From: Tubulanus polymorphus
Lineage: Eukaryota > Nemertea > Palaeonemertea > Tubulaniformes > Tubulanidae
Length of the DNA: 64,000 bases
Direction of reading: 5' to 3'
NCBI RefSeq assembly: GCF_964204645.1
Contig: NC_134030.1
Span: forward strand, 12,088,278-12,152,277
Shown here: positions 54,061 through 64,000 of the stretch, piece by piece
How the letters are laid out: every line of letters starts with the position of its first letter
How positions within the stretch are numbered: the stretch's first letter is position 1
Program-made: the position numbers and the translations under genes
Notes under the pieces: generated by a model
What the model saw: the letters and a program-made list of their open reading frames with translations, nothing else
Told to the model about the DNA's origin: nothing
Databases searched by the model: none

Positions 54061-54853
54061 CGCGGACACGTTCTCTCGCCAGGGACCGATTATTGCTTTT
54101 ATTAATTAACGACTAAGGAGAGGATTGTGACCGGCGTATCAGTCCATAAGTTTATCGTAGATGGTGATGTAGAAGTCCTCTAAATTGTATCAAAATTACC
54201 GTGTAGGCCTCAATACACAGTAAGTCGCCTGCTAGGAGTTTAACGTGACAGCAGTAGAATATAAGAGCGGTATGTAGCCTACCGTACAATTAACGTACCT
54301 CACTTCGAAACGGATGACGGGCGTTTCTTGACCAAGCGAAGAAATACACAGAATGGAAAATAAGACAAGCCCTAAATAATGTGTAGATCCGGTGGTTTAA
54401 GTATCGCAATTGATTTGATCTACTTATTTTCAGGCTTGAATATTGACCTGGCCGATTGCTTATCTTCTAGAGTATGTCTCCACCGTGATTAATGCGTAGG
54501 TATACGTACAAACCCTGGGAATCAAGTTCAAAGACATATGCCCCAAATGATGTTATCTGAATCGACGAAAAATAAACATTTGCTTTATGTTGATTTCTTT
54601 TCGGATATTGACAATGTTGAAAAATATTTTAGTTGTTTTTGGTTTGATTCGATAACGAATTGGTAATAACGTGTTGGAAATCACGGCGTTAAAGCTACTC
54701 GATGGACATAAATTATAGAGGAAGAATCGTAAAGTCGTTATCAAAATCAAAATTGTGGCTGGTTTCGTAACCAAGATTAGCCATCCCACTTCCAGGCTTG
54801 AAATACAACGTCGGTTTTGCGTTTTCGAATCCGCTTATCTAAATGGTGCTTAT

Positions 54854-55440
54854 TCAAATGGTGCCCTTATATTTTATCGCAAACCGGGAATAAATATAAG
54901 CGTTTCTTGTTGAGTTGTATCGCGTAAAGCACGATAAAGTATGATACTCGTCCTCAATTTCGTTATTCTGACACAGAGTACAGAGACGGTCTTCCCGTGG
55001 GGTTAGTGGCCTAGTCCATCTGCTGCCACTTTCGACTAGTAAATTATGACTTCCACAGCGGAATTTACTGAGAATATTGACAATTTGCATATTGTATAAA
55101 TCGAGATAGTTTTCGTATTGGAAAGTTAGTTTGAACATTCTATATAGATAACACTTAGGGCTATTTTCCATTGTTTCGGTCCATGTTGGCACATACCGAT
55201 CTTTAATCCTTTGTTCCAAAATCTTTAAAAGATATGGCTCATTTTCTATTTGCTGTGGCAACCAAACGTACCCCAAGTCCAGATGATTCACGTAATTTGG
55301 AAGCCCAGTTCACAATAGTTGGATTGGTTTGCATCTCATCTAATAAAAGCTGGTACACTCGCCGTTGCAGTGTCCATTGAGGTGACTTCAGAATCTTCAG
55401 CCAAAATTTTAATGCTGACAGTTGAGAGTGACAACCACTG
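54854..55440 (-). pseudogene. LINE retrotransposon ORF2 C-terminal fragment
   Basis: On the minus strand, 'LKSPQWTLQRRVYQLLLDEM' and 'NPTIVNWASKL' (55440-55290) shift frame into 'LGYVWLPQQIENEPYLLKIL', 'SPKCYLYRMFK', 'CGSHNLLVESG' and the tail finger 'RLCTLCQNNEIEDEYHTLSC' (55291-54854). This is the region after the RT in CR1/RTE-like elements that ends in a CCHC finger. One frameshift and no RT domain show it is dead. Confidence 0.75.
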
Positions 55441-55765
55441 CGTCAATCACAGAGGTAACAACTAAGGACAATTAGAATACAAATTCTGGCAGACACATAT
55501 CAGCGAGGGAAATAAGCCACATGTTACTTATTTCAATCAAATTTCATTTGATGTCTACTGATTTGAGGGACGAGACGAATATAAAATGATCAATCAAATT
55601 TACTTACAATTTAGTGGATGTTTCATCGTGTTCGACACAAAAAGCTTTTCGAGGCGACAATCCGTATGTATGAAATATTTCATCGTGAATCTGCTAGTTT
55701 TTTTTTAATACAAAACCCTTGAATACGGTTTCCGTCATTTCTGACACAGGTTTTCCGTAAAAGCC
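55441..55765. other. Upstream of ADP-ribosyl cyclase
   Basis: No TATA box or upstream exon is recognised in the 325 bp before the cyclase start codon. Confidence 0.35.
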
Positions 55766-58700
55766 ATGTTGAAAATGTTGGTGTCATTAATCGTATTGGT
55801 AATTGCCGCGGTCGGTTGTTCACGTGGAGGTTATGTTACAACAAAGAATTTGAAAGAAATTATGATCGGGCGCTGCTGGGAATATCAGCGATTGGTCAAT
55901 CCAACACCATTTCTCAAGTACGTTTCATAGCATTATAAATCCAGTAAGAAAGCCACTTAATATTTGGATGGATATATGAAAGCTGTGGGTACTGGAGTGT
56001 GTAATGGGTAGTGTAGTGTGATCTGTGTGCATTTGTGGCCAGCACACAGATCACATTGTTCATTGGGGTTTAGTCCAGGACTCGCGAGATTTTCAACAAC
56101 ACGGAAGTAACGTGTAATAAATGATGACTTGAATTGCATGACTACCTATCACCCCTCATTATTGTTGGAAAACTAAACGTTCCGCACTGACTAAAAATTA
56201 GTAATAACATTTTAGAAATGGCCGGAATTTTAACTTAGGTTCTATCTCATTTTTATTTTAAAATTACGATTGGTATAATTTTTTTTATACGGCCGTTAAG
56301 GCTTCATGTTTCGTCTGCAATTCACTGCAAATAGTTACGCAACTACGCACATTTCAGTGTTTTTGGCAGCTGTACACTCAATCGGCACCGTTCGTGACTA
56401 GCTTCACTGCGGAATTATCATTAATTAACATCGCCATATCACATCATCAACTTATATTGTGCCTTAAAACCCTAACAGTCGAAATAATTGAAATGCACAC
56501 ACGATTTCTATCATTGAAAATTGAGAGAGTGGCCGTGTTTGTGTTCTGCTGCTTCGCGTAAATCCCGCGCGGTGGCGCAACCGCGCGGAGTGGGGCCGAT
56601 ACGTCCAGTTGGTAGGCTAAAATACCGAAGATATCAGTTTGGCCATGAAAAGGACTTGGAAATTTATTCTCCCAATGCACTTTTGGTATCTTTTTGCTAG
56701 GTAGTTTCAATAGGTAGTAAGTAGACTGAATTTACAAAAACAGACTAGTTCTAAGACTTCAAATTTACTTTGCTTTTCTGAATTTAAGCAATTTGAAAGA
56801 TTGTGGAGCGCTGTGGGAACTCTTTTACAAAGCTGTTAGCTTTAAATCCTCGTGTGGGCAGCAGCCAGTGGCTTATGGTGAATTTACACAGTTAGCTAAA
56901 CACCAAATTGACGGAAAACGGGTAAATCATAATAAACAAACACCTTGTAAAAATGTATTAAATGATATCAAGAATACATTGATATGTATTATCATTCCAT
57001 TTCGTAGCTCTTGCTTTGGGAAAAGGTATACCCTCTTGTCACTAAGTATGCCGATCTTGGAAAACGGTTTGTGACATTAGACTCCACACTAGCAGGTAGG
57101 ATAAGTAATTTTAAGATTTCCGTCTTGTAATTTTAGCTTTAAGAAGAGTTAAAGAATAAAACAAGAGCCCCAAAGGGGCACTATGGCCAGCCTGTCAGCT
57201 TTTCATAAACTGGCAAATGATGCATTCTGTGGATTAAATTTGTCCAAATACACGGCCCAGCTCATAGACTAGTCAATCTTAGGCTAATAATTTACACAAT
57301 TCAATCGTGTTTTCATAAGTAGCACAGACAGCGACTGGAGCTGACAGGAACAAATACCTCAGATAAATCTTAGACTTTTCCCTTAGTCTTATTGATTTGA
57401 ATGCGGAATAGAATTGAACTTTGAAAATTTGCTCAATAAAACAAAATTACATTGGATTTGCTGTTTAATCTTGTTCAATAAAGCAAAATTGAATTGGATT
57501 TGATATTTTTTTGTGGAATAAAATTTGATTAAATTTGTAGTTTGAGCACATGGCTAATTAGCATATCAAGGTCATCCATCCGATTTGAGAAAAAGCTATT
57601 TTCCCGGCTTAGCACAATTGTCAATGATATTTTTTGTAGTGCAAATAATGATATTCCTCCTAAAAACCAAATCAACTAAAGATTTCAGAGAAATCGATAT
57701 TGAAATACAATCTTAGATCTTAGAATAAAACCCGGAAGTAAAACGGTAGACGATACCGCGGGTTCACGTGAACACCTGCTGATCTCTCTGCGGCTAAGCC
57801 AATCGAGTCTTTCTCATTGGCTTTTTAAAACAGATATTTTTGCGATCAACATTTCGCGAGAAAGCTCATATATATTTTACGGGGCCCTCTTTCAAAATTC
57901 AGCTTCATAAGGGTTGGAGAATGGATAATGCTCTAATATATGCTGATTTGTATGAATATATGCTAGTTTCACAGTCAATGAGCCTTAGGTCTGGAAACCA
58001 TGTCATTTAAATTCGCTTCATTTGTATATTAATAGGCTCAGCCTACGACTGGCCTAAAATTGAAGTGCTCAAAACTTGTCTAAGAGCCCCTAGTCTCGAT
58101 GCATGACTCCATTGCCTCCGAGGGGGGATGACGAATTTAGAATTATAATGATGCTGTAGGCTCGCAATATAAGGAGCTCTGCAATCACAGCGCACCATGT
58201 CTACACCAGTGACTATCGGTGTGGCCAGAATTTTTAAGTACACCACACGTTCCTCATCCTCTCTTTGTACGATTTGAACCTAATGCCACCGCAAGACTCA
58301 GAGGAGGCACGAACTCCTGCCTGATAAACACCATTCGCCGAAACTTGCATACGTATCCGTAATACGTGCACTGAGCTCGAGGGATGCCCCACGGGCGGGA
58401 ACAAATTAAGTCCGAATTATGTTGGGAACTAGTGTCTCAAAAATTGTGGTACAGTATTCATGAACTTATTAATTGAAATATATTTGTGGCGGGTTAGATT
58501 GGTAGACCTGGATGTTTGCTCGAAGATAGAATTTAGAAAAATTCAAATCGCAGATAACGTAAATATACACATGTATTTTACTAGCTAATAAATGAACTCG
58601 CTATATAGGCTACATGGCGTCCAGTTTGGTGTTCTGTGGAAATTCAAACACGGCCGATGGTTTAGACTATGGAAAGTGTCCCGGTTACAGGGATTGCCCA

Positions 58701-60766
58701 GATAATGCATTCAGTGCTTACTGGAAAGAAGTTTCTAAAGAGGTAATACGTGATCTAAAAGCCGCGTTCGTTTAAAGCTGACTGAGTCAACTGACGCTTC
58801 GAGTTAATTGAACCGAACTGTGTCCGTCAAAATCATTACGGCTTCGCACTCTCACGGAAAAATCAAGGCTTTTTTTGGGGATGATGCCATATTGATTTTT
58901 AAGTGGTTGTTGAGCAACAGAGCCGGACAAAGAGACGAAATGAACGCCAGACTGGTCTCCTAAACGAACGCGACTTACACTTTGTGTGTTGTTTTGCGCT
59001 ATGTTAATATTGTGAAAAGTCGTTTTTTAATGATAATTGATATTTCAAATTAGTCTAACACGTCAGCTAATCTTAAAAAAACACGTTTGATTGATTATAT
59101 GCGTTATCTCCTGTCTATATGATTACACGAAGTTGATAAACTAGCATGTTGATTTACAACATATAAACTATATATATTTGTCTACGGAAGAAGTGGAAAT
59201 AGTTACACGATCTGTTGAATTAATCATGCGTTTTTACATGCTTATTTTAATGATAGTTTTCCTAAGACGCAAGTTACCGACACACATAATAAACTCAAAT
59301 GACCTCAAACATGTTTTTCTTGGAAAATATTTAGTTTTTTTTAGCCAGTTTTGTGTAACATATTCATGAAAGAAAATGCCGTTTCTGGTTTTAGTTCTCA
59401 AAAATGGCCGAAGACCCGGTATATAAAATGGTGAACGGCAGTCAAAGCCCAACATACAGAGCGGACAGGTAGTAGACAGGAAAGTTGAAATGATACAAAT
59501 GCAACACTAACAGTCGTATCCTGCAGTTAACCTCGCCTAACTCGCCCTTTCATAAGTTAGGCGAGGTTTATTAACTGTACACAGGAAGCCACCGAAGCGA
59601 AGCGCTACTATAAAGAACGAGCCCTCGATTTATATTAGTTAATATGAGCTGCTCGATAAGAAAGTTGTATGAAATTGTTCATTCTTAATAAATCATTGTT
59701 TCATTTAAAGAGTGGCAGAAAATAAATAAACATGATATTTACTTTTTTGCTAAAATATGGTTAGAATCTTAACATCAATGAAATTATAACTGATTGTGCA
59801 AAAACAGAAGAGAAAATAATTATTTTAGAATGGGTCTAGTGGTCAACGATACATAATCATACATAAGTTGAAAAATTACAAGTGTCGAAAAATTTTGTTT
59901 CTCGCTTTAAGTTGTATCGAAAACCAACAAATTTTACTTGCATTACAAGCCCTATATTGATAATGGAAGTTTGTTGGATGTTTTCATCAAGTGGTTTGCA
60001 TGACAAGTAGGCCCTATGTATTTTGCAATACCACGGTTTTTCTGTTGGGAAATATTTTTCGACTGCCGTGCACGCATATAGATATTACCAAAAATACATT
60101 AAGTTTGATGATACGGTATCTATTCACTATTGCAGCATATTTGCAGAATGGGAATTGCCCTATCTTCCAAGAGATAAAGTAAAAACTATTCGTATTATGG
60201 TCGTCCACAACATCCATGGTCCTGTCGTGTAAGTACATTTGGGCGCATCGTATCGTTTAGACATTATTCACCACTTTATTAATACTCTATTCGATCTGAT
60301 AATATTTCGAAAAACTTGCAGCGAAACATGTTCTAGTGGAGCAACTCTATCCATGATGAAAAATGCCATACAATCGTATGGCTTTAACGTTGAATGTGAA
60401 GATGATCCAGAGTGAGTTTTTCTTTCTAAAATTTTTACTAGTAGCAAGAATAAGCGATCTAAACATAAGGACCCGGTTCCACAGTTGCGAGTTAGAGTTA
60501 AATCTTGAATTAGAATTTAATGTAGTTCCTTTTCAATGAGTTAACTCCCAAGTCAAATCTTAACTCAGAACTGTTGAACTGGATTTAGGATACTCTGCCT
60601 AAGTCAAATCTTATCGGACTTGGCCAGATTCCGAATTTTAACCCAATTTCCGATATATATACATATCAACATATCTACGTATTTCAGAGCAATACATCAC
60701 TTTTTGTGCGTGGATGCAGTAGACACGGAAGCCTGCAAAAATCATGTCAAACGATATATCCGATGA
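55766..60766 (+). CDS. ADP-ribosyl cyclase (CD38/Aplysia cyclase family)
   Basis: Eight coding exons: 55766-55917, 56789-56921, 57008-57095, 58609-58742, 59395-59468, 60136-60228, 60322-60411 and 60688-60766, total 843 nt, 280 aa (Aplysia enzyme about 282, human CD38 300). The family turns NAD into cyclic ADP-ribose and ADP-ribose. A signal peptide (about 1-18) and no later membrane helix predict a secreted enzyme. Ten cysteines after it fit five disulfides. Aligned by eye with CD38: W99 (=W125), W163 (=W189) and the catalytic E200 (=E226) in 'IFAEWELPYL' are kept. The signature TLEDT is TLDST (118-122), so E146 is D120, and T221 is I195. Other marks: 'GRCWEY', 'DCGALWELF' and 'MVNGS'. The eight-exon layout parallels CD38. 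Intron 1 holds a 659-bp element. Confidence 0.93.
55945..56603. mobile_element. 659-bp element bounded by TCCAG, copy B (in cyclase intron 1)
   Basis: Near-identical to 31650-32308 and the same length, with two compensating indels (a GC-rich insertion near 56566). TCCAG lies at 55940-55944 and 56604-56608. It sits 27 bp past the exon 1 donor and leaves the splice signals intact. Confidence 0.8.
57096..58608. other. Cyclase intron 3
   Basis: Contains an 'AAGAGCCCCAAAGGGGCACT' repeat start at 57165, related to the string at 9878 in NACA intron sequence. No exon is seen. Confidence 0.45.
60467..60600. mobile_element. GGTTCCACAGT MITE in cyclase intron 7
   Basis: GGACCCGGTTCCACAGTT at the left is matched by AACTGTTGAACTGG at the right, and the inner 'GAGTTA' / 'TAACTC' strings also pair. 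Same family as 802-885. Confidence 0.55.
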
Positions 60767-61145
60767 TTATAGATGTTTCGGAAATACATATACATGTACA
60801 TGTACATGTTTACTAAGGGAATTATAACTCTGATGTTTTCTTTGTAAGGTTCTGTTCAGCTGTAGCGAGTGGATCATCAAAGTTAAGGTGGTACGGTGGG
60901 CAGAACCTTGTTTTTGATCTTAAAATAGGGAATTTCCCTGTTATTTATTTGGCTGGTAAATTTCGTTTGATTTTTTGAGTTTTAAAGAACTTGGATATCG
61001 TGATTTATCGCAAACATTTAATTTCAATAATTTCATACTCGATACAAGAAACTATCGATTATAACGAACAGATTTTCGAGTCTCCAGAAGTTCATCATAA
61101 CAAGGTTCCACTTGAATATTCATGTTCTTAAAACCACATTGCATT

Positions 61146-61648
61146 TTACTCTGCTTTGTGGTCTCCACACGGGAAATGGTTGAAGATCCTAAGTAATTCT
61201 CGGTGGAGGAACCGGTATCTACGGGCCAGGTCATCAAACTTCCCGGCATTGACGTGCGTGGTGAATCGCACGAGTATTCGAGCTTCACTTAGCAAATCAC
61301 AATTACTGATTGCTGGAACTATGCAGTTTCACTTTACATTAACTATATTCTACATTATTAAGCACAAATTCAATCAATCTATTTCATTAATAGTGGTACA
61401 AGACTTAACTCCAGCTTCAGAGCTATCTGTGAAATCAATACGTGCCCCTCAATCAAGTTTGTAGTACAGAGGGTAAAAGAATCGAGGTAATGACGGGATT
61501 TAGCTAGTGATTCTAAAACAAGTGCAATCGGAAGTTGCCGCATTAATTTTCACCACTTACCAATATCAATATCAAATCCACAAGTGCGAGATGGAATTTT
61601 GCCTAAATAACCAAGACTAGCAGCAGATGGATCATACTCGGAAATTCC
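61146..61648 (-). CDS. Unidentified gene, last two coding exons
   Basis: Exon 61561-61648 is framed by TCTCAG and GTAAGT and has one open frame, 'GISEYDPSAASLGYLGKIPS' then 'RTCGFDIDI'. It leaves one base, which joins exactly in phase to 61146-61312 (after TTCCAG). That exon reads 'NCDLLSEARILVRF', 'NAGKFDDLARRYRFLHRELL' and 'HFPCGDHKAE' and ends in TAA (61146-61148). Both look like real coding sequence. I do not recognise the protein. There is no room for a normal promoter between 61648 and the PPCS stop at 61971, so earlier exons probably lie upstream, interleaved with or beyond PPCS, or these are alternative 3' exons of that locus. Confidence 0.5.
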
Positions 61649-61970
61649 CTGAGACAAAAATCAGAATGTGATAATAACCATTTCAACTCTGTAGCCATAA
61701 AATAACGATAATAATCATCATCAATTGATGCAAATGCAATCTCATAATTTCGCAATTCAGAACAATATCGTCACACAAACTAGAATGATTAAAAATAATC
61801 TGTTAGCTCCAGTCTAAGTTTTATGTATACGATAGTTATTACTCATATTCTATTGATAAAGAATATACAGTCCCACTATCAACGAATCAAAGATAACACA
61901 GCTTTCAAGTAAATAAATCATTCATCGTGTTCAGTATATTTAACTACCAATGACTGAAAAATGCATTAAG

Positions 61971-63249
61971 TTAATCATTTTCTATATCAAAATGTTGTTC
62001 GTGAAGCTTGCATAAGTTTTTTACTATTCTGAGTTCAATCTCAATTTCATTGTCAATTTCTGTCTGTGATAAAACAATTGGTGTAATAGTATCCGTTTGG
62101 ACTATTGTCACTTCTCTCTTCCTCCCTTCTAATATATTTCCTATCACAACCTGGAATTTAAAATAGCTTATTCAAATTGCATGCTGAAAGCGATTATTCT
62201 GATATTCTCAACAGTTCTATTTACCTGATGCTGATATTTTTCTAAAGCTTGTTTAGACTTGCTTAACAAAAGTGAGGTATCAGTTTCTAACTGAAAAGCA
62301 AAGTTACTATAGATTTTTAAGTACAATAAACTACATTTATGTCGGATGTTTTGAGACAGCAAATACTTCGACTATGAGAAAGTTGGATTTTCAGGCTCTT
62401 ATATGACCATGCACAAATACTGCTACCCAACGATGACTATACACAAAAACCAATGGCTTTTATGCTTACCACAATCATAGAACATGTCATGAGCTACAAT
62501 TTTGCAAATGATTGCATTTACAAAATGCACATAGGTACCAGACAAAACAGACAAATTGTATATCATTCAATATTCAACTCCCCTGGTGGCCAAACAAAAA
62601 ACTTCATGTGAGGAGATGTTATCCTATAGCAGTGCTAACAATTATCAAATATCAGGACAGTGAGGTAAAACCTGTCAATATTTACATCAAAAAAACTTTT
62701 TCCATCTATGAATGAGGACTGATGACACAAGATGACAACATTTATTATGTTAAAGATCCTTTGAAAGTATACCCATCACATATATCAATAAGAAATGACA
62801 AACCATTAGGGAGCTACAAGCTTTCTAGGGTAGATGCATCTTAACCAAAAATCAAGACAATCTTTTGAAGTATCTTCAAAACCTCCCAAATAATTGAATT
62901 CCATCTACTGATAGAGAAACGAATGGACAAAGTGCAAAAAGGGGTCATTCATTTATATGTATGCATTGAGGAGGGGTCAGTGCAATAGCGTACTGTATTG
63001 CCGAATGAATATCTCATGTATGCATGGTCTCAAGAAAAATCTTGAACACTCAATTTGCTCCAATGAAACTTCAACTTCAATTTGAATGATTCTAAGCATT
63101 TCAACATTAGGAAAAATGAAAATACAAACCTTAAAAGAAACAACAAAGGCATTTCTTGCCCAGTCATGAACCAAGGGTCCTAGCATTTTTGGCACCATTT
63201 GTAGGTGAATCTTAAGTGGTCCATCACTTGATTGAATTTTATGTTCTGG
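61971..63249 (-). CDS. PPCS: Phosphopantothenoylcysteine synthetase, C-terminal exons
   Basis: Second step from phosphopantothenate in coenzyme A synthesis: joins 4'-phosphopantothenate to cysteine using a nucleotide triphosphate. Three coding exons (minus): 63130-63249, 62225-62290 and 61971-62150, all phase 0, encode the last 121 residues. They read 'PEHKIQSSDGPLKIHLQMVP' (substrate-loop region), 'LVHDWARNAFVVSFK', 'LETDTSLLLSKSKQALEKYQ' and 'VVIGNILEGRKREVTIV', ending '...QHFDIEND'. The match to animal PPCS is colinear, including the K-LETD joint. Upstream exons with the nucleotide-binding N-terminal half are not in the window. The intron between 62290 and 63130 carries a copy of the 152-bp-unit repeat. 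Confidence 0.93.
62440..62940 (+). repeat. Second copy of the NACA-intron composite repeat
   Basis: 'ACCACAATCATAGAACATGT' and 'CATGAGCTACAATTTTGCAA' match units at 16500 and 16670. Further on, 'CTAGGGTAGAT.CAT' and 'TATCTTCAAAACCTCCCAAA' match the tail at 17230-17310. It has one tandem unit instead of three and lacks the terminal hairpin. Confidence 0.65.
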
Positions 63250-64000
63250 CTGAAAATGAAAATAAATAAACATTCAAACTTATGTTTAACTAACTGATGA
63301 GCTGATAAACAACCACAATTAAACAAAGGGTCTTAGGGATGCACATTCCCACATGACTGGCAATTTCAATATCCTATGCCCCTAACCGATTTTTAATCAA
63401 ATATCAAGACAAGAGCTGTCGTCACACAAGTATTTTTGGCCCATTATGAACAATTCATACAGGTGCCAAATGGGCTAGTGCTTGTTTGACCAAGAATCTC
63501 GGGCACATGCCAATTTGAGTACAGGTTCAGGCTTTTACCATATTTGCATAGTTTGTTGCTAGGTGCGCATTAACGATCAGTGGCGGATCCAGACGGGGGC
63601 GCACGCAGCGCGTGCCCCCTTTTTTTTGCCTAGCATAGAATTTTTTCAAGCCACTTTATACATATAGACTGGTTGCCTGTCAAACTCCTCAGCATGTCGT
63701 CGACCAGTCTTAATATGGGTGACCTTTCCGGGAGTTATATGGCGTAGTTCGTTTACATAATAATGGCGGAAAAGCAGATGAAAATTTCTTCACTCTTTGA
63801 TAAACAAACAGATGCAAGTAAGTTAATATCAAGAAATTTCGTATTTGAATGCTCCATAAATTGAGGGATTGTACTTGTTAAATTTTTCCATTCTTTCCAG
63901 AGACCTAAACCAATATAAATAGCCAACTATTCTCGTATTAGTGCTGATCGTGCTGCTACTACTACAGTACTTTTGTACATCTATTAGGAGGGTTCCAGTC
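63250..64000. other. PPCS intron/edge with repeats
   Basis: No upstream PPCS exon is recognised here. 63330-63420 is a fragment of the 152-bp repeat family and 63440-63530 a repeat shared with 6780-6850. 63579-63620 is a hAT-like end (AGTGGCGGATCCAGA) with a GC hairpin (GGGGGCGCACGC / GCGTGCCCCC). Confidence 0.45.

Noticed and set aside
60023-60135. Longer start of the frame around cyclase exon 6
   Set aside because: Family homology begins at the TATTGCAG acceptor (60135), and the exon 5 to exon 6 join is in phase.
61052-61288. 78-codon minus-strand ORF
   Set aside because: Another frame in the same place continues the upstream exon in phase and looks more protein-like.

Overview
This is nuclear DNA from an animal, most likely a marine invertebrate. 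Genes are split by short GT-AG introns, spacers are AT-rich, and decayed transposons are dense. The gene set (nascent polypeptide-associated complex subunit alpha, phosphopantothenoylcysteine synthetase, an SLC14 urea transporter, an ADP-ribosyl cyclase, two rhodopsin-class GPCRs and a leucine-rich-repeat membrane protein) fits a lophotrochozoan such as a mollusc, annelid or brachiopod. That placement is inference from gene content and repeat style; the species cannot be named from the sequence.

Layout. 0-8.3 kb: repeats, LINE and Penelope-like remnants, and one small unidentified ORF (5.2 kb, +). 8.4-17.9 kb: a complete NACA gene (-) in six coding exons, with introns full of small DNA transposons, including a piggyBac-type MITE nested inside another element. 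19.5-21.4 kb and 30.7-33.4 kb: two complementary halves of what looks like one Ty3/gypsy retrotransposon (-), broken in RNase H. Between the halves lie 9.3 kb of other DNA: an intronless GPCR gene (22.8-23.9 kb, -), a 3.3 kb very AT-rich island with direct repeats at its ends (24.2-27.5 kb), LINE tails and a minisatellite. 36.9-38.6 kb: a two-exon LRR transmembrane protein (+). 38.6-44.3 kb: gene-poor. 44.3-45.2 kb: a second intronless GPCR (+). 45.6-51.8 kb: a six-exon urea transporter (-), one intron of which carries two transposons. 52-55.4 kb: repeats, a possible LTR and a LINE fragment. 55.8-60.8 kb: a complete eight-exon ADP-ribosyl cyclase (+). 61.1-61.6 kb: the last two exons of an unidentified gene (-). 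62.0-63.2 kb: the last three exons of PPCS (-), whose 5' part lies beyond the window.

The genes do not form a shared pathway. NACA (co-translational chaperone) and PPCS (coenzyme A synthesis) are housekeeping. The GPCRs, urea channel, LRR receptor-like protein and cyclase are membrane or secreted. Exon structures were built by hand from splice signals and reading frame. For NACA, the urea transporter, the cyclase and the LRR gene, the summed coding lengths are exact multiples of three (208, 446, 280 and 504 aa). The strongest anomalies are the retrotransposon split at one point by 9.3 kb, the direct-repeat-bounded AT-rich island with a 213-codon frame that holds phase through three stops, a non-canonical active-site motif in the cyclase, and a transposon family seen twice with exact 6-bp target duplications.
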